Shown here piece after piece: positions 1 to 9,463 of a stretch of DNA of 64,000 nucleotides. This stretch comes from Pectobacterium brasiliense (GTDB lineage Bacteria; Pseudomonadota; Gammaproteobacteria; Enterobacterales; Enterobacteriaceae). The position numbers and the translations under genes are program-made. The notes under the pieces are model-generated. The model was not told the DNA's origin and searched no databases. It saw nothing but the letters and a program-made list of their open reading frames with translations. Position 1 is the stretch's first letter. The number at the start of each line of letters is the position of its first letter. Location of the stretch: the NCBI RefSeq assembly GCF_016950255.1, contig NZ_JACGFN010000002.1, forward strand, positions 496,001 to 560,000. The letters are read 5' to 3'.

Positions 1-223
1 TGCGATGCGTATCATCCCACATTCTCTTCATCAAAAATGGTCTTCATCTGAGGCTCTACGTTTCTCCGAGGATGATACGATAAATCTGGGGTATGCGCAC
101 GATTCAGCACGCCCTACTCTTCGCTTATTTATAGCGTAGAAATGGGGCTAAAAACCAATGCAGCAATCAACCATTGGGTGCTACCATCGGATTTCCTCTT
201 CTTTTTGCACCCACGACACGACC

Positions 224-1825
224 ATGCAAACGACCACTGAATACGTCTGTGATGTTTTAATCATTGGCAGCGGTGCTGCCGGGCTTTCACTGGCGCTGCG
301 TCTGGCTTCACAAGCCAACGTGACGGTATTAAGCAAAGGCCCACTCAACGAAGGCGCAACGTTTTATGCTCAGGGCGGCATCGCCGCCGTTTTCGATGAA
401 ACGGACACGATTGACTCCCATATCGAAGATACCCTGATCGCTGGCGATGGCCTGTGTGAACGGGAAGCCGTTGAGTTTATCGCCAGCAATGCCAAACACT
501 GCGTGCAATGGCTGATCGAACAAGGCGTGCTGTTCGATACCGAAACCAGCACCAGCGGCGAAGAGCGTTACCATCTCACGCGCGAAGGCGGGCACAGCCA
601 TCGTCGAATTCTGCATGCCGCGGATGCAACGGGCAAAGAAGTGGAAAACACGCTGGTGCAGAAAGCGCTATCTCATCCGAATATTCGGATTATGGAACGC
701 TGCAACGCCGTCGATTTAATTACCTCGAATAAGCTGGGTTTGCCCGGTACACGCCGCATTGTCGGTGCTTATATATGGAACCGTGAACGGGAACGCGTAG
801 AATCCTGCCGGGCGAAAACGGTGGTGCTGGCGACCGGCGGCGCATCCAAAGTGTATCAATACACCACGAACCCTGATATTTCCTCTGGTGATGGCATCGC
901 CATGGCCTGGCGTGCGGGTTGCCGTGTGGCAAATCTGGAGTTCAATCAGTTTCATCCGACCTGTCTGTTCCATCCGCAGGCGCGAAACTTCCTACTAACG
1001 GAAGCGCTGCGCGGTGAAGGCGCGTACCTTAAACGTCCTGACGGCACACGCTTTATGCCCGATTTCGATGCCAGAGGCGAGCTTGCGCCACGCGACGTGG
1101 TCGCCCGGGCGATTGACCATGAGATGAAGCGGCTTGGCGCAGACTGTATGTATCTGGATATCAGCCACAAGCCCGAAGCATTCATCAAACAGCACTTCCC
1201 CACGATCGATGAAAAACTACAGTCTCTTGGCATAGATCTGACGCGTGAGCCGATACCGATCGTACCCGCAGCACACTACACGTGCGGCGGCGTGCTGGTC
1301 GATCAGCATGGTCGCACCGATCTTGACGGCCTGTATGCGATTGGCGAAGTCAGCTACACCGGATTGCATGGCGCAAACCGCATGGCATCCAACTCATTAC
1401 TTGAGTGTCTGGTTTACGGCTGGTCAGCCGCTGAGGATATTTTGCAGCGCTTACCGCAAATCAAAGCAGTGAAAAAGTTACCAGATTGGGATGAAAGCCA
1501 GGTCGACGACTCCGACGAACAGGTGGTGATCCAGCATAACTGGCACGAGCTGCGCCTGTTTATGTGGGACTACGTTGGGATCGTGCGGACGACTAAGCGA
1601 CTGGAGCGGGCACAACGTCGCATCCAACTGCTTCAGCAGGAAATCAACGAGTACTACGCCCACTTCCGTATTTCCAACAATCTGCTGGAACTGCGTAATC
1701 TTGTGCAGGTCGCCGAACTCATCGTCCGCTGTGCGCTGGAAAGAAAAGAAAGCCGCGGGCTACATTACACACTGGACTACCCAGAGCAGTTCGACACCCC
1801 AACCCCCACCATTCTGGTGCCATAA
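224..1825 (+). CDS. nadB: L-aspartate oxidase
   Basis: Flavoprotein that oxidises L-aspartate to iminoaspartate, the first step of de novo NAD synthesis, working with NadA in the cytoplasm. The N-terminus carries an FAD-binding Rossmann motif ([15 protein letters not shown]), followed by the family segments [27 protein letters not shown] and the [13 protein letters not shown] block near the C-terminal third. An in-frame ATG at 158 would add 22 residues that do not resemble the family, so the ATG at 224 is preferred (533 aa, near the usual 540); neither start has a strong ribosome site. Convergent with trmN across a perfect hairpin. I see no NadR-type box (TGTTTA-N6-TAAACA) in the 223 bases upstream. 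Confidence 0.96.
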   Translation: MQTTTEYVCDVLIIGSGAAGLSLALRLASQANVTVLSKGPLNEGATFYAQGGIAAVFDETDTIDSHIEDTLIAGDGLCEREAVEFIASNAKHCVQWLIEQGVLFDTETSTSGEERYHLTREGGHSHRRILHAADATGKEVENTLVQKALSHPNIRIMERCNAVDLITSNKLGLPGTRRIVGAYIWNRERERVESCRAKTVVLATGGASKVYQYTTNPDISSGDGIAMAWRAGCRVANLEFNQFHPTCLFHPQARNFLLTEALRGEGAYLKRPDGTRFMPDFDARGELAPRDVVARAIDHEMKRLGADCMYLDISHKPEAFIKQHFPTIDEKLQSLGIDLTREPIPIVPAAHYTCGGVLVDQHGRTDLDGLYAIGEVSYTGLHGANRMASNSLLECLVYGWSAAEDILQRLPQIKAVKKLPDWDESQVDDSDEQVVIQHNWHELRLFMWDYVGIVRTTKRLERAQRRIQLLQQEINEYYAHFRISNNLLELRNLVQVAELIVRCALERKESRGLHYTLDYPEQFDTPTPTILVP

Positions 1826-1852
1826 CTCATAGAAAAATAGTTCGCTCAGCAA

Positions 1853-1879
1853 GGCAGACGCCGCTACAAGGCGTCTGCC
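1853..1879. terminator. Hairpin between convergent nadB and trmN
   Basis: Perfect 10-bp stem (GGCAGACGCC / GGCGTCTGCC) with a 7-base loop in the short gap between two convergent genes. No clean U-tract follows on the + strand; on the - strand a short T-rich stretch lies beyond it. A bidirectional terminator is the natural reading. Confidence 0.6.
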
Positions 1880-1881
1880 AT

Positions 1882-2628
1882 CTACATAAAGAGATAAAAA
1901 TCTTTTGTCAGCCGCTGGAAATCCGTCGAGTAGCACCTTTCTGCATCACGAATGGCCAGTGAGGAATTCGCACATTCTCTTTCCTGACGAGACAGCGCCA
2001 GCAAAACGCGATGCGCAGGTTTCTCTTCCTGCTCCGATACGTGAAGCTGCTGGTGAACGTGCCAATTGTCCTGCTGCGCCAACGGAATAAAATGCTCAGC
2101 AACCTGAACCGGCAGCACCACGCAGAAAAGCCCTTCAGGCACCAGCAGTTGATGGGCACAACGCAACAGTGCTTCATGGGTTAACAAGGTGGTATAGCGA
2201 GCCTGATCGCGCTGAGCTGATCCGCACGCGATCCCCGGTGGGAAATAAGGCGGGTTACTGATAATCAACGAATAGGTGGCGGCTCGCGTCTCAGCAAAAC
2301 TGACGATATCCTCAGCATACACCGTGATTCTGTCAGCCCATGGCGAGGCAGCCACGTTTTCTTTCGCCTGATCGCTGGCGGCGCTATCCAGCTCGACGGC
2401 ATCAATCTGAACATGCGGTTCAGAACGTTGCGCCAGCATTAGCGCGAGAAGACCGGAGCCGCTGCCAATATCCAGAACCCGTGTGGCTGAAGACACCGGC
2501 GTCCAGGCACCCAACAAAATGCCGTCGGTTCCCACCTTCATGGCACAACGATCGTGCGCCACAAAGAATTGCTTGAAGGTAAATCCATCCCGACGCAGGG
2601 TCAGTTTATTATCAGTCTGATGACTCAT
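1882..2628 (-). CDS. trmN: tRNA1(Val) (adenine(37)-N6)-methyltransferase
   Basis: SAM-dependent methyltransferase (TrmN6/YfiC) that makes m6A at position 37 of tRNA-Val. Residues about 50-58 carry motif I ([11 protein letters not shown]), and the NPPY catalytic tetrapeptide of N6-adenine methyltransferases occurs at about residues 126-129 ([10 protein letters not shown]). 248 aa, close to the E. coli protein (245). It sits between nadB and divergent srmB, the same neighbourhood as in E. coli, which supports the assignment. The start ATG at 2628 begins the conserved N-terminus; 134 bases separate it from srmB and must hold both promoters. Confidence 0.93.
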   Translation of the reverse strand: MSHQTDNKLTLRRDGFTFKQFFVAHDRCAMKVGTDGILLGAWTPVSSATRVLDIGSGSGLLALMLAQRSEPHVQIDAVELDSAASDQAKENVAASPWADRITVYAEDIVSFAETRAATYSLIISNPPYFPPGIACGSAQRDQARYTTLLTHEALLRCAHQLLVPEGLFCVVLPVQVAEHFIPLAQQDNWHVHQQLHVSEQEEKPAHRVLLALSRQERECANSSLAIRDAERCYSTDFQRLTKDFYLFM

Positions 2629-2732
2629 GAAAATAAGATTCCAAACGCAAACCGCAGTAGCATAGGTGAAACATCAGTACAGGAAAAGTGCCGATGTCTG
2701 CTTAAACAGGTGAAGAAACCGGCCAATCCGTC

Positions 2733-2738
2733 TATAAT
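2733..2738 (+). promoter_or_regulatory. Candidate -10 of srmB
   Basis: A perfect TATAAT lies 24 bases before the srmB start codon, followed by a GC-rich GGCGCC discriminator. The -35 is weak (GTGAAG-like, about 16 bases upstream). A GAGG ribosome site lies at 2753-2756. Confidence 0.4.
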
Positions 2739-2762
2739 CGGCGCCCCAAATAGAGGTAGACC

Positions 2763-4088
2763 ATGACTGTAACCAATTTTTCCGAGCTTGATCTTGATGA
2801 AAGCCTGTTAGACGCCCTGCGCGATATGGGCTACGAGCGCCCGACCGTGATTCAGGCTGAGGCGATCCCTCCAGCGATGGAAGGCCGCGACGTACTGGGC
2901 TCCGCGCCAACAGGAACAGGTAAAACCGCCGCCTATCTGCTGCCGGTTTTGCAGCATCTTATCGATTTCCCTCGTAAAAAATCGGGTCCACCTCGTATTC
3001 TGATCCTCACACCAACCCGTGAACTTGCCATGCAGGTGGCCGATCAGGCGCGAGCGTTTGCAGCGCATACGCACCTGGATATCGCCACGATTACCGGTGG
3101 CGTGGCCTACATGAACCACGCAGAAGTCTTCAGTGAAAACCAGGATATCGTCGTCGCGACGACGGGCCGCCTGCTGCAATACATTAAAGAAGAAAACTTC
3201 GATTGCCGCGCGGTAGAAACGCTGATTCTGGATGAAGCAGACAGAATGCTGGATATGGGCTTCGCTCAGGATATTGAACACATCGCTGGAGAAACCCGCT
3301 GGCGCAAGCAAACGATGCTGTTTTCTGCGACGCTGGAAGGAGATGCGATCAAAGATTTCGCCGAGCGTCTGCTCAACGAACCCGTTGAAATCGAATCCGA
3401 CCCATCGCGTCGGGAACGTAAAAAAATTCTGCAATGGTATTACCGCGCTGACGATCTCAAACACAAAACGGCGCTGCTCTGCCACCAGTTAAAACAGCCG
3501 GATGTAACACGTTCTATCATCTTTGTACGCAAGCGTGAGCGTGTGCACGAGCTGGTTGCCTGGCTACGTGAAGCGGGCATTAACTCCTGCTATCTCGAAG
3601 GCGAAATGGTGCAGGCCAAACGTAATGAGGCGATCAAACGTCTGAGCGACGGGCGTGTCAACGTGCTGGTGGCAACCGATATCGCCGCGCGCGGTATTGA
3701 TATTGACGATGTCAGCCACGTATTTAACTTCGACTTGCCACGCACAGCCGATACTTATCTTCACCGTATCGGTCGTACTGGCCGTGCAGGTCGTAAAGGC
3801 TGTGCTATCTCTTTCGTCGAAGCGCACGACCATCTGCTGCTGGGAAAAATCAGTCGCTACTTGAATGAGCCGCTAAAACCGCGCGTCATTGAAGAACTTC
3901 GCCCAGTGACGAAAGCACCAAGCGCCAAAACAACGGGCAAACCGTCGAAAAAAGTGCTCGCTAAGCGACAAGAGAAAAAAGAGAAGGAAAAAGAAAAAGT
4001 TAAAGTGAAGGTTCGCGATCGCGACAGTAAAAATGTTGGTAAGCGTCGTCAACCAACAAAGAAAACTGACGAACCGTCTGCTGAATAA
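2763..4088 (+). CDS. srmB: DEAD-box ATP-dependent RNA helicase SrmB
   Basis: RNA helicase acting early in 50S ribosomal subunit assembly. All DEAD-box motifs are visible: Q motif near residue 27 (RPTVIQAEAIPP), Walker A APTGTGKTAA, PTRELAMQ, DEADRMLDMGF, SAT in LLFSATLEGD-like context, and HRIGRTGRAG in motif VI. The last 60 residues are lysine and arginine rich (KKEKEKEKVKVKVRDRD), typical of the RNA-binding tail of this family. 441 aa, against 444 in E. coli. A good GAGG site precedes the ATG. It ends at a strong bidirectional terminator shared with convergent grcA. Confidence 0.96.
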   Translation: MTVTNFSELDLDESLLDALRDMGYERPTVIQAEAIPPAMEGRDVLGSAPTGTGKTAAYLLPVLQHLIDFPRKKSGPPRILILTPTRELAMQVADQARAFAAHTHLDIATITGGVAYMNHAEVFSENQDIVVATTGRLLQYIKEENFDCRAVETLILDEADRMLDMGFAQDIEHIAGETRWRKQTMLFSATLEGDAIKDFAERLLNEPVEIESDPSRRERKKILQWYYRADDLKHKTALLCHQLKQPDVTRSIIFVRKRERVHELVAWLREAGINSCYLEGEMVQAKRNEAIKRLSDGRVNVLVATDIAARGIDIDDVSHVFNFDLPRTADTYLHRIGRTGRAGRKGCAISFVEAHDHLLLGKISRYLNEPLKPRVIEELRPVTKAPSAKTTGKPSKKVLAKRQEKKEKEKEKVKVKVRDRDSKNVGKRRQPTKKTDEPSAE

Positions 4089-4110
4089 AATCGCTATAAA
4101 ATAGAGACAT

Positions 4111-4138
4111 AAAAAAAGGGAGCTTCAGCTCCCTTTTT
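4111..4138. terminator. Bidirectional intrinsic terminator srmB/grcA
   Basis: GGGAGC stem (4118-4123), TTCA loop, GCTCCC (4128-4133), flanked by A7 on the left and T5 on the right. It can stop transcription of both convergent genes. Confidence 0.9.
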
Positions 4139-4158
4139 GTTAAGGCTTGAGTAACAAC

Positions 4159-4542
4159 TTACAGGCTTGCGGTAAAAGTACGAGCGATAACGTCGCGCTG
4201 CTGCTCTGGCGTCAGTGAGTTGAAACGCACTGCGTAGCCAGATACGCGGATAGTCAGCTGCGGATAGTTTTCCGGATGCTTAACGGCATCTTCCAGCGTC
4301 TCACGGCGCAGAACGTTGACGTTCAGGTGCTGACCGCCTTCCACACGCACTTCAGGTTTGATTTCCAGCGGAATTTCACGATACTCGATCTGACCCAGAT
4401 CGCTCACCGGAACGATTTGATCTTCGCTATAACCCGATTTAGCACACACGCAACGCGCCTGTGATTTTTCTTCATCCAGCAACCAGAAAGAATTGATCAG
4501 CGCGCTGTCGTTAGCCTTGGTGATTTGAATACCAGTAACCAT
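4159..4542 (-). CDS. grcA: Autonomous glycyl radical cofactor
   Basis: 127-aa spare glycyl-radical domain (YfiD) that replaces the C-terminal radical domain of pyruvate formate-lyase after oxygen damage. The radical loop RVSGYAVRF is present with Gly102 as the radical site, and the whole chain matches the PFL C-terminal fold. It acts in the cytoplasm with PFL in anaerobic or acid-stressed cells. The upstream region carries two FNR boxes 53 bp apart, so it is probably induced strongly at low oxygen. Terminates against srmB. Confidence 0.96.
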   Translation of the reverse strand: MVTGIQITKANDSALINSFWLLDEEKSQARCVCAKSGYSEDQIVPVSDLGQIEYREIPLEIKPEVRVEGGQHLNVNVLRRETLEDAVKHPENYPQLTIRVSGYAVRFNSLTPEQQRDVIARTFTASL

Positions 4543-4672
4543 AATTGCCTCCGTAAAACGGCGTGTTATTGTCTTAGTTAAAAACGAACGCAGTTAAAAA
4601 CTGACTGAGTTAAAATCGCTATCGGTAAAAAACAGCCAGATTTCGTAACGATCGTATAAAACTGTTTGTATC

Positions 4673-4774
4673 TACTCCCTATATACCAGCCTGATAGCCA
4701 GGCATCCTTGACTTAAATCAATTTTAAAACCCCATCACTTAACCACACGAAGGCAATTTATTGTTTTATATCAA
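4673..4774 (-). promoter_or_regulatory. Tandem FNR-box promoter of grcA
   Basis: Two FNR-like sites read towards grcA: TTGAC-TTAA-ATCAA at 4708-4721 (9 of 10 consensus bases) and TTGTT-TTAT-ATCAA at 4761-4774 (8 of 10). Their centres are 53 bp apart. A TATATA -10 at 4680-4685 predicts a start near 4673, placing the proximal site at about -41, the class II FNR position. E. coli yfiD has the same tandem arrangement (about -40 and -93). The leader is about 130 nt. Confidence 0.75.
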
Positions 4775-4933
4775 TATTACCAAGACGCCGAATTGCAAAT
4801 GTTTTTGTAAATTTTCAATTTTTTTTCAAAAAAAGCGTTTTCATTGCGACAGCAACGGTTACGGTTTTACCTCGGCACGATAGATCGGTAAGCTACCCGC
4901 AACACCATTCAACCTGTAAAAAAAGAGTGCATG

Positions 4934-5620
4934 ATGGCGACCTCTCTCACCTGGCATGACGTGCTGGCACAAGAAAAGCAGCAGCCTTACTTCATTAACA
5001 CCCTTGAATTCGTTGGGAAAGAACGTGCAGCGGGTAAAACTATCTATCCTCCGCAGAAGGATGTTTTCAACGCGTTCCGCTTTACCGAACTGCATCAGGT
5101 CAAGGTCGTCATTCTGGGACAAGATCCCTATCACGGCCCAAATCAAGCACACGGACTGTCGTTCTCGGTACGTCCTGGCGTACCTGCTCCGCCTTCTCTG
5201 GGCAATATTTATAAAGAATTAGCGAACGACATCCCTGGATTTGAAATTCCACGGCATGGTTTTCTACAAAGCTGGGCGGAGCAAGGCGTTTTACTGCTCA
5301 ACACGGTATTAACCGTTGAAGCCGGACAGGCACACTCGCATGCTAACTTGGGCTGGGAAACGTTTACTGACCGCGTCATCGCCGCATTGAATGAGCAGCG
5401 GGAAGGTCTGGTCTTTCTGCTATGGGGCTCGCATGCACAGAAAAAAGGCAACATCATCGATCAGCAGCGTCACCATATTCTGAAATCACCGCACCCTTCC
5501 CCCCTATCTGCCCACCGCGGTTTCTTGGGCTGTAAGCATTTTTCGCAGGCTAATCAGCTTTTGGAACAACAAGGGCTGTCACCAATAGACTGGACGCCAA
5601 GGCTCCCGGAAGAGGCTTAA
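4934..5620 (+). CDS. ung: Uracil-DNA glycosylase
   Basis: Removes uracil from DNA to start base-excision repair. Family 1 motifs are intact: GQDPYHG with the catalytic Asp64, and [10 protein letters not shown] with His187 (numbered from the second ATG, matching E. coli numbering). Two ATG codons lie in tandem at 4931 and 4934; the second gives a better spacing to the short AAGAG site and the usual length (228 aa). Monocistronic: grcA is divergent and the tRNA-Ala genes converge on it. Confidence 0.95.
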   Translation: MATSLTWHDVLAQEKQQPYFINTLEFVGKERAAGKTIYPPQKDVFNAFRFTELHQVKVVILGQDPYHGPNQAHGLSFSVRPGVPAPPSLGNIYKELANDIPGFEIPRHGFLQSWAEQGVLLLNTVLTVEAGQAHSHANLGWETFTDRVIAALNEQREGLVFLLWGSHAQKKGNIIDQQRHHILKSPHPSPLSAHRGFLGCKHFSQANQLLEQQGLSPIDWTPRLPEEA

Positions 5621-5783
5621 GCGATAACGGTTTGGTTGTCTTCAAAAAATGAAGGCAGCCAACTGTCGTTTACAAAGAATCCTTTACAAGGAATCGCTGA
5701 CAAACGCATTAAGCAAACGAAAAACGTTAATTGAATAAGGAGAAATTGAAAAACGGGATGAAATAAGAAGTAATGCGATGATT

Positions 5784-5859
<76 letters not shown>

Positions 5860-5906
5860 ACAACGTGTGGAATGTTCGTGATAATCAACCAAACAGAGGG
5901 AGTGTT

Positions 5907-5982
<76 letters not shown>

Positions 5983-6030
5983 GTATCTTACAGCATCACC
6001 GTGAAAGCAAGTACTGTGCGAACGCGTCGC

Positions 6031-6059
6031 ATAATATGAAACCCGATTCGCAGTGTCAA
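6031..6059 (-). promoter_or_regulatory. Stringent-type promoter of the tRNA-Ala pair
   Basis: On the minus strand TTGACA (6054-6059) is followed after exactly 17 bases by TATTAT (6031-6036) and then a GC-rich discriminator GCGACGCG, the pattern of stable-RNA promoters controlled by ppGpp and DksA. Confidence 0.8.
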
Positions 6060-6170
6060 CGGCTAAATCCGGTTATCCGATTAACCGCTGAAAAAGACGC
6101 CAAAGGTAAGAAAAAACAGGCGCGAATTTCGATGTCATCTCATCATAAGCACAATAAAAAAGCTGCTAAC

Positions 6171-6189
6171 GATAACGCGATTTATTATC
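6171..6189. promoter_or_regulatory. Fur-like box
   Basis: GATAACGCGATTTATTATC matches 14 of the 19 positions of the Fur consensus GATAATGATAATCATTATC, including both outer halves. It lies 45 bases before the preferred start of the downstream hydrolase. Confidence 0.5.
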
Positions 6190-6233
6190 ATCACTTCACG
6201 TTACGCTTCTGCCTCCTATATAAGCCCCATCAC

Positions 6234-7118
6234 ATGCGCTATTTTCCTATGATTGTATTTTCTATGATGGTATCTGCCTCTGGCATGTTGCCTGTTCGGG
6301 CACAGCCCACTATTCCTGATATGACCGAACAAGCAAAAGCTCAATTTGAGATCAGGCAAATTGAGATGAAAAGCGATGCGCAGCATGCCTATCGGCTTTT
6401 TATCGCACTTCCCCGCCAACCGGCACCTGAAGGGGGTTATCCGGTTCTGTATATGCTGGACGGCAATGCTCAGTTTCCCGTTGCCGTAAATAGCTATAAC
6501 GCAAAAAATGGCACGGCACCGCTGATTGTCGCCGTGGGTTATCCGATCGATAAGCCTTACGATGTCCCCGCCAGAACGCGTGACTACACGCCACCGACAA
6601 CGCTCACCGACCCAGATTTTGCCGCAGGCGGCGAAGCTGAGGCGTTTTATCAATTCCTGCAATCCACGGTAAAACCCTGGGTTGAAGCGAACTACGCCGT
6701 GAATAAGCAAAAACAAACGCTGGCCGGGCACTCTTTCGGTGGCCTGTTTACGCTCTATACGCTTTTTAACCACACCGAATCTTTCCAGCGTTATGTTGCC
6801 GCAAGCCCGTCTATCTGGTGGGGAAATGGCGTTGTAATTCCAACAAGAACGCCGCTGCTCGCGACACCGCCACAATCCATTACCGTCACGGCAGGGGCAA
6901 ATGAAGATGAGCCAGCCAAAACGCAGGCGGGTAAACCTGTTGATGAAAAGCGGGCAGAGCGTCTCAGCCAAAGAAAAATGGTGGAAAGAGCAACAGCACT
7001 GGTCGCACAGCTCAACGAACAAGGTACAAAAGCCGACTTTATTCTGTTCCCCGGTAAAGGGCACGGCGACGTGATCCCTGATGCCATCGGTAAAGCGGTT
7101 GCTATCGCTGGTCAATAA
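6234..7118 (+). CDS. Secreted alpha/beta hydrolase, IroE/Fes-like siderophore esterase family
   Basis: 294-aa hydrolase of the esterase D fold (PF00756 type). A signal peptide is visible (hydrophobic MIVFSMMVSASGML then PVRA, cut likely before QPTIPD). The nucleophile elbow is GHSFGG and a C-terminal GKGHGD supplies the likely catalytic His. The segments YPVLYMLDGNA, VGYPIDKPYDV and AASPSIWWG resemble periplasmic IroE-type trilactone esterases, which cut catecholate siderophore esters. The open frame extends back to 6036, but that part overlaps the tRNA-Ala promoter; the ATG at 6234 directly precedes the signal peptide. No clear ribosome site. A Fur-like box upstream fits iron control. The substrate is inferred. 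Confidence 0.75.
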   Translation: MRYFPMIVFSMMVSASGMLPVRAQPTIPDMTEQAKAQFEIRQIEMKSDAQHAYRLFIALPRQPAPEGGYPVLYMLDGNAQFPVAVNSYNAKNGTAPLIVAVGYPIDKPYDVPARTRDYTPPTTLTDPDFAAGGEAEAFYQFLQSTVKPWVEANYAVNKQKQTLAGHSFGGLFTLYTLFNHTESFQRYVAASPSIWWGNGVVIPTRTPLLATPPQSITVTAGANEDEPAKTQAGKPVDEKRAERLSQRKMVERATALVAQLNEQGTKADFILFPGKGHGDVIPDAIGKAVAIAGQ

Positions 7119-7138
7119 TGCGCTAAGTCATAAATAAA

Positions 7139-7163
7139 AAGCCCCAGCATTTGGCCGGGGCTT
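7139..7163. terminator. Bidirectional terminator between hydrolase and gltX
   Basis: AAGCCCC (7139-7145) pairs with GGGGCTT (7157-7163), preceded by AAATAAA and followed by CTTGTCT. Serves convergent genes. Confidence 0.75.
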
Positions 7164-7186
7164 CTTGTCTATTCATGCAGTAGGGC

Positions 7187-8602
7187 TTATTGCTGCGCTT
7201 CACGCTCAGCAATGAACGCCAACGCTTTATCAATACGCGCCAGCGAACGCTGTTGACCAATCGCATGCACAGTCACGTCAACGCCCGGAGACTGACCCGC
7301 GCCGGTTACCGCAACGCGCAGTGGCATACCGACTTTACCCATGCCCTGACCCAACTCGTCCGCCGTGCCCTGAATGGCGTGATGGATATTCTCCGGCGTC
7401 CAGCTCGTCATCACGGCCAGCTTCTCGCGTACCAGCTCAAGCGGCTGACGGGCAACCGGGCGCAGGTATTTCTTCGCAGCATCGGCATCAAACTCAGCAA
7501 AATCTTCATAGAAATAACGGCAAGAGTCCGCCATTTCTTTCAGCGTCTTGCAACGTTCGCCGAGTAAGCCAACCAGTTCGCTCAGCTGCGGCCCGGTGCG
7601 GGTATCAATTCCAGCCTGCTCGATATGCCATGACAAATGCGTCGCCACGTATTCTGCGGGTAAATGGTTAATATAGTGATGGTTCAGCCATTGCAGCTTC
7701 TCAGTATTGAAAGCACTCGCCGATTTGTTGACGGCATCCAGCGAGAACAACGATTTCATCTCACCTATAGAGAAGATTTCCTGATCGCCAGACGACCAGC
7801 CTAAACGCACCAGATAGTTCAGCAGCGCTTCCGGCAGATAGCCGTCATCGCGGTATTGCATTACACCCACAGCGCCGTGACGCTTGGACAATTTCTTACC
7901 GTCGTCGCCCAGGATCATTGACACATGCGCATATTCCGGCACTGGTGCGCCCAGCGCTTTCAGGATGTTGATCTGACGCGGCGTGTTGTTGATATGGTCT
8001 TCACCACGGATAACGTGCGTGATTTCCATATCCCAGTCATCAATAACAACACAGAAATTGTAGGTCGGTGAACCGTCAGTACGACGGATAATCAGGTCGT
8101 CGAGCTCCTGATTGCTGAATTCGATCGGCCCGCGAATGCGGTCATTGAAGATGACCGAGCCTTCCTGCGGGTTGAGGAAACGTACGACGTGCGGCTCATT
8201 ATCAGCATGATGTTCGTGAGAGCCACGGCAACAGCCGTCGTAACGCGGCTTTTCGCCGTTTTCCATCTGCTTTTCACGCAGCGCTTCCAGACGCTCTTTA
8301 GAGCAATAGCACTTATAGGCCGTACCGTTTTCCAGCATCTGATCGATTACTGCGTTGTAACGGTCAAAACGTTTAGTCTGGTAGTACGGGCCTTCATCCC
8401 AGTTCAGGCTCAGCCAGTTCATACCATCCATAATGGCATCAATCGCGTCCTGAGTTGAACGCTCCAAATCGGTATCTTCAATACGCAGCACGAACTCGCC
8501 GTCATGATGACGGGCAAACAGCCAGGAATACAGTGCGGTACGAGCGCCGCCGACGTGGAGATAGCCAGTAGGGCTAGGGGCGAAACGGGTTTTGATTTTC
8601 AT
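7187..8602 (-). CDS. gltX: Glutamyl-tRNA synthetase
   Basis: Class I aminoacyl-tRNA synthetase that charges tRNA-Glu; 471 aa, the usual enterobacterial length. HIGH-type motif at residues 9-20 ([12 protein letters not shown]), a zinc site with CYCSKE and CCRGSH near residues 98-127, and the KMSKS-type loop KKLSKRHG at about residue 237. The gene is flanked by tRNA-Ala and tRNA-Val/Lys genes, the same grouping as in E. coli. It is divergent from the tRNA-Val array. Confidence 0.97.
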   Translation of the reverse strand: MKIKTRFAPSPTGYLHVGGARTALYSWLFARHHDGEFVLRIEDTDLERSTQDAIDAIMDGMNWLSLNWDEGPYYQTKRFDRYNAVIDQMLENGTAYKCYCSKERLEALREKQMENGEKPRYDGCCRGSHEHHADNEPHVVRFLNPQEGSVIFNDRIRGPIEFSNQELDDLIIRRTDGSPTYNFCVVIDDWDMEITHVIRGEDHINNTPRQINILKALGAPVPEYAHVSMILGDDGKKLSKRHGAVGVMQYRDDGYLPEALLNYLVRLGWSSGDQEIFSIGEMKSLFSLDAVNKSASAFNTEKLQWLNHHYINHLPAEYVATHLSWHIEQAGIDTRTGPQLSELVGLLGERCKTLKEMADSCRYFYEDFAEFDADAAKKYLRPVARQPLELVREKLAVMTSWTPENIHHAIQGTADELGQGMGKVGMPLRVAVTGAGQSPGVDVTVHAIGQQRSLARIDKALAFIAEREAQQ

Positions 8603-8848
8603 TTGGGATTACAGCCTTATTACGCAACGGCTGTCGGCATAGACCGACATAAGCTCAGAGAACAAAAGTGGGCAACATTCTATCACTCTGCTTCGATTCC
8701 TCAACGCCGTAACATGCCGCACGTGCTTTTATTCTGCTAGCGATAGCAAGATAACAGGCTGAATTGCGCAAGGATGCAGCACCAGCGGCGATAAATACGA
8801 CGCCTTGACTAATTTTGCAACGAACAATCATTTTAGTTTTAAAAAGCG

Positions 8849-8876
8849 TTGACTCACATTCAAGGATCCCTATAAT
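8849..8876 (+). promoter_or_regulatory. Promoter of the tRNA-Val/Lys array
   Basis: TTGACT (8849-8854), 16-base spacer and perfect TATAAT (8871-8876) followed by a GC-rich GCGACTCC discriminator. The A/T-rich tract just upstream (8831-8845) resembles an UP element. This is a growth-rate-controlled stable RNA promoter. Confidence 0.85.
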
Positions 8877-8893
8877 GCGACTCCACACAGCGG

Positions 8894-8969
8894 GGGTGAT
8901 TAGCTCAGCTGGGAGAGCACCTCCCTTACAAGGAGGGGGTCGGCGGTTCGATCCCGTCATCACCCACCA
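8894..8969 (+). tRNA. tRNA-Val (anticodon TAC)
   Basis: 76 nt, GGGTGATTAGC at the 5' end, anticodon loop CCCTTACAAGG with TAC, T arm GGTTCGATCCC, encoded CCA. First of three identical copies. Confidence 0.97.
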
Positions 8970-9022
8970 CTCTTTACGAAAGTAAAAGTGTCTCGCTGTG
9001 TAGAGTAAGAAGATTTGAGATT

Positions 9023-9098
9023 GGGTGATTAGCTCAGCTGGGAGAGCACCTCCCTTACAAGGAGGGGGTCGGCGGTTCGATCCCGTCATCACCCACCA
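9023..9098 (+). tRNA. tRNA-Val (anticodon TAC)
   Basis: Second 76-nt copy, identical over its length to the first, 53 bases downstream of it. Confidence 0.97.
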
Positions 9099-9153
9099 AT
9101 CTCATACCAGCTGGTCTTCTTATTAGAAGTTGAAGTAAATGTAGTTCAGAAGT

Positions 9154-9229
9154 GGGTGATTAGCTCAGCTGGGAGAGCACCTCCCTTACAAGGAGGGGGT
9201 CGGCGGTTCGATCCCGTCATCACCCACCA
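9154..9229 (+). tRNA. tRNA-Val (anticodon TAC)
   Basis: Third identical 76-nt copy. Only 7 bases separate it from the tRNA-Lys gene, so the four tRNAs form one transcript. Confidence 0.97.
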
Positions 9230-9236
9230 CTTCTGC

Positions 9237-9312
9237 GGGTCGTTAGCTCAGTCGGTAGAGCAGTTGACTTTTAATCAATTGGTCGCAGGTTCGAATCCTG
9301 CACGACCCACCA
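9237..9312 (+). tRNA. tRNA-Lys (anticodon TTT)
   Basis: 76 nt, GGGTCGTTAGC at the 5' end, anticodon loop GACTTTTAATC with TTT, T arm GGTTCGAATCC and encoded CCA. Last gene of the array; E. coli has the same valU-valX-valY-lysV order. Confidence 0.97.
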
Positions 9313-9463
9313 CTTCCGCAAAGTGAATCCTCTCTGAAGTAAATCCACCCAATGTTATATATTACACATATCGTGTAGATAAAATTCTACTCAATTGCTC
9401 CGCATTAGCGTTCCCAATATTCAATGAAGTACCGCAGCCCTACTCAGCTACGGCACATAAATA

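Noticed and set aside
6036..6233. N-terminal extension of the siderophore-esterase-like gene
   Set aside because: It would overlap the tRNA-Ala promoter, is basic and low in family resemblance, and places the signal peptide internally.
9313..9463. tRNA-Lys 3' end as an integration site for the flavin oxidoreductase region
   Set aside because: No integrase, and no repeat of the tRNA 3' end is visible on the far side of the oxidoreductase or DoxX genes.
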